Below are positions 28,967-36,250 of a stretch of 41,694 nucleotides of DNA, piece by piece. The notes below the pieces were generated by a model that ran no database searches, was not told the origin of the DNA, and saw only the letters and a program-made list of their open reading frames with translations. The stretch covers positions 1-41,694 of IMG/VR virus record IMGVR_UViG_3300028883_000019, one strand, 5' to 3'. How positions within the stretch are numbered: the first letter of the stretch is position 1; each line of letters starts with the position of its first letter. The position numbers were made by a program, and so were the translations under genes. This stretch comes from a virus.

Positions 28967-29148
28967 TTATCACGAGACACATTGGCGAGTCCATCTGGGT
29001 CGGCGAGAACATACAGATTCACGTCCTGAACGTAAAGGGCCGCATCGCCCGTCTAGGCCTGACGCTCCCCAAAGACATCGGCGTCTACCGATCCCTCGAA
29101 CATTGGGCTGCCGCCATGGAGCAGAAACGCAAGGAGATGCCGCGATGA
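28960..29148 (+). CDS. csrA: CsrA-family translational regulator
   Basis: From ATG 28960 (GAGG upstream) the 62-residue protein follows CsrA closely: MLIITRHIGESIWVGENIQI (compare LILTRR-GE), VLNVKGRIARLGLTLPKDIGVYRSLEHW (compare VLGVKG, VRIG--APK, VHREE). The N-terminal basic residue R6 and the Arg of VYR (family VHR) are kept, the two RNA-contact sites. A hydrophilic tail (AAMEQKRKEMPR) completes it. CsrA dimers bind GGA motifs in mRNA leaders and usually block ribosomes. Phage copies are known but uncommon. It is coupled to the nuclease gene by ATGA. Likely targets in this genome are the CTCTA-GGGAG leaders; host transcripts are the alternative. Confidence 0.85.
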   Translation: MLIITRHIGESIWVGENIQIHVLNVKGRIARLGLTLPKDIGVYRSLEHWAAAMEQKRKEMPR

Positions 29149-29942
29149 CCCTCTCCGCCCGCTGCTCCATGCTTCCCGGATGGGGGGACTGCGCCAGGCG
29201 CGCGGCGGCCAAGCAGTGGCCGGGCCTCGTCACGGGCGCAGGGTTCGAGTTGCGCGAGACACTGCCCTCGGTCGGCGCGGCCATCGGCACAGCGGTCCAC
29301 AAGATCGTCGAGGGCGCGACGCTGGGCAAGGACGGCACGGGCGCAGCCGTGGATGCCTTCAATGAGCAGATCGCCAAGGGCTGCGAGTGGGACGACCGCA
29401 CCAAGAACGCCATCACGGGCGAGGCGCAGATCAAGTCGCTGGCGAAAGCGATGGCGCCGCACCTGACCGACCTCAAGCCGGTGCTGTTGGAGCAGAAGTT
29501 GACCGCCGGACTGCGCAACGGGTGGAAACTCACCGGGCACCCCGACATCTACGAGGAGACGCGGCGCCTGACCGACTACAAGACCGGCAAGCCGTGGGCG
29601 TACAAGTCCCAGATGGGCGCGTACACGCTGCTGCTGGAGGCGCACGAGTTCACCGTGGAGGAGGCTCGGGTGCTGTTTGTGCCCCGCGTCGGTCCGCGCA
29701 CCCCGCAGCCGCCGCCGTCAGTGAAGGCGTGGAAAGGCATCGAGTTGCGCTGGATGAAGGCCGCCGCCTATGAGACGCTGGGGCGCATGACGATCCAGGT
29801 GGAGCAGTTCGAGGAGTCCAGCGACCCGCTGGTGATCCCGGCGAACCCCATGTCCATGATGTGCGGGCCGAAGTACTGCCCGGCGTGGGGCACGGAGTTT
29901 TGCCGCGAGCATGAGAGTGAACCTGAGGAGCCCAAGACATGA
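29145..29942 (+). CDS. RecB/Cas4-type PD-(D/E)XK exonuclease
   Basis: From ATG 29145 the 265-residue protein has the nuclease core: GTAVH (H52), a Glu near 116 (LLEQKL), GHPD (D134), DYKTGK (D144, K146) and SQMGAY (Q156). Cys16 and a C-terminal cluster C240, C245 and C253 (CGPKYCPAWGTEFC) are spaced for a 4Fe-4S cluster, as in Cas4 and AddB. It sits directly before a RecT-type annealase (ATGA overlap), the usual exonuclease-annealase pairing, and would resect DNA ends to load RecT. Confidence 0.85.
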   Translation: MTLSARCSMLPGWGDCARRAAAKQWPGLVTGAGFELRETLPSVGAAIGTAVHKIVEGATLGKDGTGAAVDAFNEQIAKGCEWDDRTKNAITGEAQIKSLAKAMAPHLTDLKPVLLEQKLTAGLRNGWKLTGHPDIYEETRRLTDYKTGKPWAYKSQMGAYTLLLEAHEFTVEEARVLFVPRVGPRTPQPPPSVKAWKGIELRWMKAAAYETLGRMTIQVEQFEESSDPLVIPANPMSMMCGPKYCPAWGTEFCREHESEPEEPKT

Positions 29943-30829
29943 CCGACACCAACCTACCCGCCGTGCCAGAGCAGCCCGACAACGCCCCGGTGATGGCGTT
30001 CTCGTCCATCGCCAGCTTCGAGAAGGCGCAGCGCATGGCGAGGGCCCTGTCGTCCAGCGACCTCGTGCCGCAGATGTACAAGGGCGACAAGGGCCTCGCC
30101 AACTGCCTGATCGCCATGGAGGTCGCCGCACGCACGGGCTCCTCGATTCTATCCGTGGTTCAGAACCTCAACATCATCCAGGGCAAGCCGTCCTGGGGTT
30201 CCAGCTACGTCATCGGCGCGCTGAACTCCTGCGGGCGCTTCACGGCGATCAACCTGGTGGTGGACGGGGAGGGTGACGCGCGGGGCTGCACGGCCACGTC
30301 GGTCATCAAGGACACTGGGGAGCGCGTCGAAGGCCCCCGCGTGTCGATCAAGATGGCGAAGGACGAGGGCTGGTACGGGCGCGCGGGGTCGAAGTGGAAA
30401 ACAATGCCAGACCTCATGTTGCGCTACCGGGCGGCCGCGTTCTTCGGGCGCCTTTACGCGCCGGACATCCTAATGGGGATGCAGAGCCAGGAGGAGGCTG
30501 AGGACATCGCCCCGCCGCGCGTGGTCAACCCCACGGTGCAAGACCCGGACGACGTGAAGGATGCGGAGGCCCTGGCGGAGCGCCACACCGACGCCGCAGA
30601 GCAGAACGACAACGGCGAATCGAAGCCGACGACACGCCGTCGGCGCAAGAAGAAAGGGGCGGATGCACCCACGGACGGAGGCCAGGAGGCCGCCGCCACG
30701 GATGGCACCGCAGAGGGAGAGGGGGCCGAGCCCCCGCCGCCCCCCGTCAAGGACCCGGAGATCGTCGAGGAGGGGGATGGGAAGGTGCCATTCACCGTGG
30801 ACGACGGCGATCAGGACGGGTTTTTCTAG
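29939..30829 (+). CDS. RecT-family single-strand annealing protein with SSB-like tail
   Basis: The 296-residue protein carries the RecT core: LVPQMYKGDKGLANCLIAME, SILSVVQNLNIIQGKPSWGS, and KWKTMPDLMLRYRAAAFFGRLYAPDILMG at about 155-183. The C-terminal third is low-complexity (RRRRKKKG, Ala/Gly/Glu-rich, a PPPPP run). It ends in an acidic-aromatic tip, DDGDQDGFF, resembling the DDDIPF tip by which SSB proteins recruit partners. The protein would anneal ssDNA made by the adjacent nuclease. The tip function is inference. Confidence 0.82.
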   Translation: MTDTNLPAVPEQPDNAPVMAFSSIASFEKAQRMARALSSSDLVPQMYKGDKGLANCLIAMEVAARTGSSILSVVQNLNIIQGKPSWGSSYVIGALNSCGRFTAINLVVDGEGDARGCTATSVIKDTGERVEGPRVSIKMAKDEGWYGRAGSKWKTMPDLMLRYRAAAFFGRLYAPDILMGMQSQEEAEDIAPPRVVNPTVQDPDDVKDAEALAERHTDAAEQNDNGESKPTTRRRRKKKGADAPTDGGQEAAATDGTAEGEGAEPPPPPVKDPEIVEEGDGKVPFTVDDGDQDGFF

Positions 30830-30891
30830 GCGGCCCGGCGCCACCGCCAAGAAGGTTACTCGGCGCCTACCTCAATCAGAGATAAAACCTG

Positions 30892-31047
30892 ATGAGCACA
30901 CCAAAAGAACACGTCGAAAGCCTGATCCGGAAGGCCGATGAGGCGATCTCGGGAGCAGATGCGATGCACTATGCGCAGGCCGCGCAGAACGCGGCCAATG
31001 CGCTCTGTGCCTTGAAGGCCGCCGAATCGACGCCTGACGCCGAATAG
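30892..31047 (+). CDS. 51-residue small helical protein
   Basis: ATG 30892 encodes MSTPKEHVESLIRKADEAIS, GADAMHYAQAAQNAANALCA and a short tail, a single amphipathic Ala-rich helix pair. It lies 62 nt after recT with a weak ribosome site. Phages often carry such proteins; function unknown. Confidence 0.55.
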   Translation: MSTPKEHVESLIRKADEAISGADAMHYAQAAQNAANALCALKAAESTPDAE

Positions 31048-31058
31048 TCTTACCGCTA

Positions 31059-31204
31059 CCAGCCGACGGGCTAATATCGGCTGGGACGACCGCAAGGGAC
31101 CAAGTAGCCGCGTTGAGCGACCAGCGTGGGCGAAACACCCCTGGCCGCAAGGTTAGGTCGCCGTCACCTCCTAGCTGCCCAGGCGTCGCCATTGGTCGCC
31201 TGGG
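31059..31204 (+). ncRNA. Candidate structured RNA or attenuator (two hairpins)
   Basis: The 184-nt gap 31048-31231 holds two perfect inverted repeats. CCAGCCGA-N10-TCGGCTGG lies at 31059-31084, and CCCAGGCG-N11-CGCCTGGG at 31178-31204. Between them are two GGGAC sequences near 31084-31110. No T-run follows, so ordinary termination is unlikely. GGA motifs in the linker could bind the phage CsrA, which is speculation. Confidence 0.35.
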
Positions 31205-31231
31205 TGGCACCTCAATACGTAGGAGCAATAC

Positions 31232-31456
31232 ATGCACACCATCGTCATTAGCCTGGCGGTATTTTTCTCGCTGTGGGCCGCCTGCGGATTTTTCGCTTAC
31301 GGCGCCGCGAATCGCTGGTGGGAAACGGAGTTCCCCGGCCTGGCCCACAAGGGTGTTGTTTGGATGTGCGCGATAGGAGGCCCCTTTGGGCTTCTTGTGG
31401 CGTTTCTGATGGGGGATCAATTCCGGCGCGGCTTCCAATGGAGGCGATCTGCATGA
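31232..31456 (+). CDS. 74-residue two-segment membrane protein
   Basis: With AGGAG 7 nt before ATG 31232, the protein begins MHTIVISLAVFFSLWAACGF, a strong transmembrane segment. After a short loop a second follows (GVVWMCAIGGPFGLLVAFLM), then a basic tail. It overlaps the Rad50-like gene by ATGA. A membrane protein inside the recombination operon is unexplained. Confidence 0.55.
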   Translation: MHTIVISLAVFFSLWAACGFFAYGAANRWWETEFPGLAHKGVVWMCAIGGPFGLLVAFLMGDQFRRGFQWRRSA

Positions 31457-33111
31457 ACCTCACCATCCGCCACTTTAGCGGCATCGAGTCCGCAGACCTC
31501 GACTTCGACCGCATCGCCGTGGTGTGCGGCCCCAATGCGGCGGGCAAGACGACCATTGCCCGAGCCCTCGGGGCGCTGCTGACGGGCGAGCCCATCCCGA
31601 TTCCGGGGCTGCGCAAGCAGGACTCCGCCATGCTCCTGCGGGGCGGTGGCGCCAAGTCTGAGATTGCCCTGGCCGACGAGGAGGGCACGTCTCGCATCGC
31701 CTACCCGGCGGCCAAGCTGTCAACCGAGGGCAGCCCTCTCAGCGCCACGCGCGTCGCCTGTGGGCTGGACAGCATCGCCACCATGGAGCCCAAGGTACGG
31801 GCGGACTACCTCGCGCGGCTGCTCGGCACGGAGCCGGACAAGGACGCCCTTGCCTCCGCCTGCGAGCCGCTGGGCCTCAAGCCGGAGCACATCGACAAGC
31901 TCTGGGAGTTGGTGTCCACGGCGGGCTGGGATGGCGCCCATGCGCAGACCAAGCAGACCGGCGTGACGCTCAAGGGCCAGTGGGAGGAGCGCACGGGCGA
32001 GCGCTACGGCTCCAACAAGGCCGAGGGGTGGCTGCCGGAGTATTGGGCGACAGACCTGGAGGCGGCCAGTGAGGATTCACTGAAAGCAGCCGTGGTGGAA
32101 GCCCAGGAGTTCGCCGAAGCCGCCGTGGCGTCAAAGGCGGTGGACGAGTCGGAGCGGGCGCGGCTAGAGGAGTCGGCCAGGCTCGTCCCGGTGCTCCAGG
32201 GCCGGGCGGAGAACGCCCGCAGGTCGATGAACAGCGTCGGTGAGGAGTTGAAGTCCGTCGCGGCTGAGACGACTGCGCGCTCCAAGCCGGTCCAGCCCTG
32301 CCCGGAATGCGGCGCCAAACTGGCGGTGGTGGACGGCCGGATCGTACACCAGCCGCAGGGCGGCGGCGACGCCCCGGAGATCAAGGAACTGGAGGCCCGC
32401 GTGGTGAATCTCCAGAAGGCGTATGAATCTCACGCCGAGGGGGTGCGGCAGCACGAGCGGGACCTGGCCGTGGCAGAGCAGGCCGCTAAGGATCTTGCTG
32501 ATCTGAATGACCCGCGGGAGGCTACCTCGGCGGAGCAGGTGAATCGTACCCGCGACGAGCGGGACCGTGTGGAGCGGCGGCTGGCGGCGTTCCAGACCAA
32601 GCGCCGCGCTGACTCACTGCACGCCAGCATCACCAAGAACGTTGCTATCCAGGCGTTGCTGGCCCCGGACGGGCTGCGGCAACAGGCGCTCGGGAAGGCG
32701 CTGGCGAAGGCGAACAAGGGCCTGGCGGACTGGTCCGCTGCCGCGAAGTGGGCGTCCTGCGAGATCGCCGATGACCTCACCGTGACCTACGGCGGGCGGC
32801 ACTACATGCTGTGCTCGAAGTCGGAGCAACTGCGGGCGCGCGTGCTGCTCCAGGTGGTGTGCGCGCTGGCCGACGACAGTGATGCCCTGGTTATCGACGA
32901 GGCTGACATGCTGGATCAGGGGGGCCGCAACGGGCTCCTGACGCTGCTGATGGGGGTGGACCTGCCCACCCTGGTCTGCATGACCCTGGTGGATCGCAAG
33001 GGCTTCCCGGCAAGGGAGGAGGCCGCCGCACTGGCGACGGCGCTGGCGGCGAAGAAGGTGGGCGGGGTGTGGTGGGTCGAGGATGGGAAGGCGGAGGTGC
33101 TACATGGCTAG
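31453..33111 (+). CDS. Rad50/SMC-like ATPase
   Basis: From ATG 31453 the 552-residue protein has Walker A GPNAAGKTT (26-34), two coiled-coil arms and a central CPECG (about 282-286) like a half zinc hook. Near the C-terminus are a signature-like SKSEQLRARVLLQ and Walker B ALVIDEADMLD (about 477-487). This is a short Rad50/SbcC-type protein. The partner nuclease SbcD/Mre11 is not in this genome, so it may work with the RecB-type nuclease two genes upstream or act alone in replication. It overlaps the next gene by 8 nt. Confidence 0.8.
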   Translation: MNLTIRHFSGIESADLDFDRIAVVCGPNAAGKTTIARALGALLTGEPIPIPGLRKQDSAMLLRGGGAKSEIALADEEGTSRIAYPAAKLSTEGSPLSATRVACGLDSIATMEPKVRADYLARLLGTEPDKDALASACEPLGLKPEHIDKLWELVSTAGWDGAHAQTKQTGVTLKGQWEERTGERYGSNKAEGWLPEYWATDLEAASEDSLKAAVVEAQEFAEAAVASKAVDESERARLEESARLVPVLQGRAENARRSMNSVGEELKSVAAETTARSKPVQPCPECGAKLAVVDGRIVHQPQGGGDAPEIKELEARVVNLQKAYESHAEGVRQHERDLAVAEQAAKDLADLNDPREATSAEQVNRTRDERDRVERRLAAFQTKRRADSLHASITKNVAIQALLAPDGLRQQALGKALAKANKGLADWSAAAKWASCEIADDLTVTYGGRHYMLCSKSEQLRARVLLQVVCALADDSDALVIDEADMLDQGGRNGLLTLLMGVDLPTLVCMTLVDRKGFPAREEAAALATALAAKKVGGVWWVEDGKAEVLHG

Positions 33112-33571
33112 GTACGCATCCAACACAAGTGTTTCGAGCGCCAAGAGCCGGGACGAGATCGAATCCACCCTGCGGCGCTACGGGGCCGACCAGTTCCAGT
33201 ATGGCTGGGACGAGGAGCGCGGTGCTGTGGTGGCCTTTCGGGCGCATGGCCGCGCCGTGAAGTTTCTGCTTCCGATGCCGAATCCGAACGACGATGAGTT
33301 CACAAAGACGCCCAGCAAGGGCTACAAGCGCCACCCTGACGACGCCGCGAAGGTGTACGAGCAGGCGATCCGTCAACGCTGGCGTGCGCTGGCGCTGTGC
33401 ATCAAGGCCAAGTTGGAGGCAGTGGAGGCGGGCATCGTCAGCTTCGACGACGAGTTCCTGGCGCACTTCCTCCTTCCGAACGGGCAGACCGTCGGCCAGC
33501 GATGGGGCGCCGAGTACCAGAAGATGGTTGAAGGCGGGCATGTGCCGAGCCTCCTTCCGGCCCCCGACTAG
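33104..33571 (+). CDS. Conserved phage protein downstream of the Rad50-like gene
   Basis: From ATG 33104 (GGAGG 6 nt upstream) the 155-residue protein shows a pattern known from many phages and prophages: SRDEIESTLRRYGADQFQYG, a beta region (AVVAFRAHGRAVKFLLPMP), YEQAIRQRWRALALCIKAKLEAVEAGI, and EFLAHFLLPNGQTVGQRW. It is the last rightward gene; its stop overlaps the convergent membrane-protein stop. Function unknown; position suggests a DNA-metabolism role. Confidence 0.7.
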   Translation: MARYASNTSVSSAKSRDEIESTLRRYGADQFQYGWDEERGAVVAFRAHGRAVKFLLPMPNPNDDEFTKTPSKGYKRHPDDAAKVYEQAIRQRWRALALCIKAKLEAVEAGIVSFDDEFLAHFLLPNGQTVGQRWGAEYQKMVEGGHVPSLLPAPD

Positions 33572-33771
33572 CCCCCTAGATTCTTCCAGTTGACGATGCC
33601 CTTATCTACCATCGCCTGCCCGCCGCAGTAGACGGACACGATGCCGCCCACCGCCAGGAACGCATTGCCATCAACCCCGCCAATCTTCGCCAGGAGCACG
33701 ATGGCAGACAGCCCGGCAGCGGCCATCCAGAACTTCTTGGACTTCCAGCCCGGCTTCTCGGTTGAGGTCAT
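33568..33771 (-). CDS. 67-residue holin-like membrane protein
   Basis: The protein begins MTSTEKPGWKSKKFWMAAAG, then two hydrophobic segments (FWMAAAGLSAIVLLAKIGG; NAFLAVGGIVSVYCGGQAMV) joined by a short Asp/Gly turn, and a basic-polar end. It is the last of the leftward membrane-protein run and starts by ATGA overlap with the gene before. Topology and context fit a holin, but several neighbours fit equally. Confidence 0.6.
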   Translation of the reverse strand: MTSTEKPGWKSKKFWMAAAGLSAIVLLAKIGGVDGNAFLAVGGIVSVYCGGQAMVDKGIVNWKNLGG

Positions 33772-34247
33772 GTCCGAATCTCCATCGCTGCGCCAATCAG
33801 GAAGTAGGCCATCCAGAACAGGATGATGACCACGCCCAGGTCCACCACGCCCACGGATACGAGCACCACCTTTTCCTCGGCGGTCACGTCGTCATCCCGG
33901 AACGCGGCCCGTGCCAGGTCGGTGAACTTGTTGGCAACCATGGCCGCCCCGTAGGCGCAGGCAATCACGCCGACGATGCACACCAGAAAGATGATCGTGG
34001 TCAGGCTGCTTTGCACGGCCTTGATGAGCACCACCTTCCAAGTGGCCTCCGCCACCGAGGACCCGATGTCCCCTAGGAAGTCCAGGAGCCCGGCATGCGC
34101 CTCGCTCGCGCTGCAAGCCAGGATGATGAGCGCAGCGGCGATGATTGCCAGCAAGAATCCAGCCCACACCTTGGCGGCCAGCCATTCGCGTTGCGATCCC
34201 GCCCGGTCGTACTCGCGCTGTAGCGCGGCAAAGTCCTCGTGGTTCAT
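33768..34247 (-). CDS. 159-residue multi-pass membrane protein
   Basis: From ATG 34247, with GGAGG 5 nt upstream, the protein has a charged N-terminus (MNHEDFAALQREYDRAGSQRE). Hydrophobic segments follow at about 26-50 (VWAGFLLAIIAAALIILACSA), 80-105 (TIIFLVCIVGVIACAYGAAM) and 130-153. An upstream GTG (34301) would extend it but has no ribosome site. It overlaps the downstream gene by ATGA. It may be part of lysis or membrane remodelling; no family is recognised. Confidence 0.6.
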   Translation of the reverse strand: MNHEDFAALQREYDRAGSQREWLAAKVWAGFLLAIIAAALIILACSASEAHAGLLDFLGDIGSSVAEATWKVVLIKAVQSSLTTIIFLVCIVGVIACAYGAAMVANKFTDLARAAFRDDDVTAEEKVVLVSVGVVDLGVVIILFWMAYFLIGAAMEIRT

Positions 34248-34297
34248 GCTGCCCTCCGCGTATTCGGCCCGGACACGCCGGGCTTGGTACAGCAGTC

Positions 34298-34363
34298 TCA
34301 CCGGCAGTCAAGTTGCTGTTCTTCCGGGAGGTAGATTCGACTGATATCTTGCCAGTAACTCAT
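34298..34363 (-). CDS. 21-residue micro-gene in the membrane-protein run
   Basis: ATG 34363 to TGA 34298 encodes MSYWQDISRIYLPEEQQLDC plus R. The start overlaps the stop of the preceding gene by ATGA, like its neighbours, which argues for translation. It is too small to assign a role; it could simply keep ribosomes moving toward the next gene. Confidence 0.35.
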   Translation of the reverse strand: MSYWQDISRIYLPEEQQLDCR

Positions 34364-34599
34364 GGCCCGCACCCCCATATCTTGACCGCCTGCCAGCCCG
34401 CCGTCCGCACGATCAGCGCCGCGCCGAGCAGGTAGATGCCCGCCAGTTGGGCGTGGATCACTGCCTTGAACATCGCTGTCCCGTTGCGCTGCTTCTTCTC
34501 CCTGAGCATGTAGGCCATCAGAGAGCCCAGAGCGACGATGCCGAGTATCTCGGGACGCTTCGCGGCTGCCTCGACGAGCAGTTGGAGCCATTCCATCAT
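34360..34599 (-). CDS. 79-residue holin-like membrane protein
   Basis: From ATG 34599 the protein begins MMEWLQLLVEAAAKRPEILG, then a hydrophobic segment (IVALGSLMAYML), a basic loop (REKKQRNGTAMF) and a second segment (AQLAGIYLLGAALIV). The start overlaps the previous stop by ATGA; an upstream GTG 34623 is less likely. Two segments and a charged loop next to the endolysin fit a class II holin. Confidence 0.6.
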   Translation of the reverse strand: MMEWLQLLVEAAAKRPEILGIVALGSLMAYMLREKKQRNGTAMFKAVIHAQLAGIYLLGAALIVRTAGWQAVKIWGCGP

Positions 34600-34838
34600 T
34601 CCACCCACCCCCGCCGAGGCCACACAATCGCCTCGATCTTGGTGATGCGGTTGTCCTGACGGTCCAGCCGCTTCTCCTGCGATACGGACTTTTCGGCCAG
34701 CACGGCCACGTCCCGCCCGATGGTGTATCCCCAGGCTGCCATGGCGATGGCCGTCGTCAACGCCGCCGCGACAAACTGCACCGCGAGGGTCTGGAGCAGT
34801 CGCCTGTCGAGGACCGAGCCGTTGCTTTGGCCGTTCAT
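34596..34838 (-). CDS. 80-residue membrane-anchored coiled-coil protein (spanin- or holin-like)
   Basis: From ATG 34838, which overlaps the endolysin stop (ATGA), the protein has a short polar start (MNGQSNGSVLDRRLLQ), one transmembrane segment (LAVQFVAAALTTAIAMAAWGY) and a charged coiled-coil tail (SVSQEKRLDRQDNRITKIEAI). This topology suits an inner-membrane spanin or an antiholin-like protein. No outer spanin lipoprotein was found. Confidence 0.6.
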   Translation of the reverse strand: MNGQSNGSVLDRRLLQTLAVQFVAAALTTAIAMAAWGYTIGRDVAVLAEKSVSQEKRLDRQDNRITKIEAIVWPRRGWVE

Positions 34839-35347
34839 ACGCGCCTCAGTTCGACGTGGGGATAGTCGTCGAATCCCTGATCCGTGAGTATCTCGCCGTC
34901 TCCATCCCAGTCCACTCCAAATCGAAGAACCCAACGCTCCCCGGTGTTCTGGAGGTGCGCGTCCAGGTAGCGGTCTCCGACCTCCTTGACGTGGCGCATC
35001 ATCCAGGCGAACTGCGCGTACTTCGCCACGGCATCCTGGATGAAGCCTCGCGCCCCACCAGCGATAACACGACGCTCGATCTCTGTCCATGTGGGAACGA
35101 CTAGCCTGCGGCCATGAACATAGGGCCACAGGTCGGCGGCGTAGGCGTAGCCATCATCCTGAACGATGTGCCAGGAGTTCATCGTGGTGCTGACACCGTT
35201 GCGCACGTTCTCGGCTTGCTGCTCCTCGGTGCGGGCGCCCTGGTCAATCCGGAAGTCCACACCGACGATGGCGGCGTTGAGGACGCCCAGCAACAGCGGG
35301 TGCAGATGCTCCATCTGCGAGATGCTATGAGCGCTGAATTGTGCCAC
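34835..35347 (-). CDS. Endolysin, M15-type peptidase
   Basis: The 170-residue protein has the M15/VanY-like layout: helix QMEHLHPLLLGVLNAAI, then FRIDQGARTEEQQAENVRNG (the GxRt substrate region), NSWH (H60) with GYAYAADLW (D72), and the C-terminal PHVEL (H164). These are the zinc ligands of phage L-Ala-D-Glu endopeptidases of the T5 lysin kind. There is no signal peptide, so a holin would be needed; the small membrane proteins behind it supply candidates. It would cut the peptide cross-links of the cell wall at lysis. Confidence 0.83.
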   Translation of the reverse strand: MAQFSAHSISQMEHLHPLLLGVLNAAIVGVDFRIDQGARTEEQQAENVRNGVSTTMNSWHIVQDDGYAYAADLWPYVHGRRLVVPTWTEIERRVIAGGARGFIQDAVAKYAQFAWMMRHVKEVGDRYLDAHLQNTGERWVLRFGVDWDGDGEILTDQGFDDYPHVELRRV

Positions 35348-35612
35348 GGGCAGCCTCCTTGGCTCGTTCCTCTGCGTAGATGCGGCGGATACGGTCGTCC
35401 TCAGATTTCTCGCGCGCGGCCTGCTCGTCGGCCATACGCTTCTGCATGGCCTTCCGCTCCGGGCTGATCCCCTCCGGCCCCAACTCGTGCTGGCTCTTGG
35501 TCTGGTCCCACTCGGCGTCAGTAGCGGGGATGAACACCGCCTCCATCTTTCCCGTGTCGGGATTGCGGCGCTTGCGCATGTGCGTGGGGCGCTTGGTCAT
35601 GAAATCGGTCAT
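35325..35612 (-). CDS. Unknown 95-residue charged protein upstream of the endolysin
   Basis: The protein begins MTDFMTKRPTHMRKRRNPDT, then VFIPATDAEWDQTKSQHELG, and ends in a long charged helix (KRMADEQAAREKSEDDRIRR and on). It overlaps the previous gene by ATGA and the endolysin by 23 nt. A structural or chaperone role for the preceding tail protein is possible; no family recognised. Confidence 0.5.
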   Translation of the reverse strand: MTDFMTKRPTHMRKRRNPDTGKMEAVFIPATDAEWDQTKSQHELGPEGISPERKAMQKRMADEQAAREKSEDDRIRRIYAEERAKEAARGTIQRS

Positions 35613-36250
35613 GCGATCCTCTTGTCACCGTACAGGGCGGCGTCGAACGAGAGTGTAGCGCCTGATTCCATCGCTACGAGAAAGCTGGCGATGGCGGCTG
35701 TAGTGGAGATGTATCCACTAACCCATTGATCCCAGCCGCGCGAGCCCGCCGCGATGATCCCCCACATGTGGCCGACCATCGCAATGTAGCCAGTTGAGGC
35801 GTCCTGCCAATCCGCGAACCGGATGTCCGCGTGCATGACTTCGCCGGAATCCGCTCCAATAGCCTCCGTCGACCCTGTACCGCCGAAGCGAAATTCAGAC
35901 CCTCCTGTATAGTCGCTCTGACCGTGGACGCTGCTATAGCGGTGGACGTGATAGCTCTGCTGGTAGTTGGCGGACAGGCCGTTCACTGTTACAAATCCCA
36001 GTCGGTCGTCTGTACCAGACTGCCAACTCCGTATGCAAAGCAGCAGGTCCTTGTAGTTGGTGGCCTCCGCGTAATCTGTCAGCGTGTAGCCGAAACTGGA
36101 TTGCCCGCTTACCGTGTCCCAGCCTGCGAGGAGTAGCTCATCCGGGCGCCACAGCGGATACCCCTGCGGCCTGGCCTTGGTGGCCCCGACGCGGACCTCA
36201 GCAAAGACCGCTCGGGTCCCGATCCGTTCGATGCGCGGGCTAGTCGCCAT
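35609..36250 (-). CDS. Putative tail-associated receptor-binding protein
   Basis: From ATG 36250 (GGAG 9 nt upstream) the 213-residue protein is beta-rich. It resembles C-terminal domains of phage tail proteins: YKDLLLCIRSWQSGTDDRLGFVTVNGL, NYQQSYHVHRYSS and a final ISTTAAIASFLVAMESGATL. The middle is Gly/Ser-rich. It lies between a gp16-like/minor-virion block and the lysis genes, where podoviral fibres or small receptor-binding proteins are often encoded. No other fibre gene is visible in the window, so it is the main candidate along with the gp12 propeller. A TTG at 36271 is rejected as start. Confidence 0.55.
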   Translation of the reverse strand: MATSPRIERIGTRAVFAEVRVGATKARPQGYPLWRPDELLLAGWDTVSGQSSFGYTLTDYAEATNYKDLLLCIRSWQSGTDDRLGFVTVNGLSANYQQSYHVHRYSSVHGQSDYTGGSEFRFGGTGSTEAIGADSGEVMHADIRFADWQDASTGYIAMVGHMWGIIAAGSRGWDQWVSGYISTTAAIASFLVAMESGATLSFDAALYGDKRIA

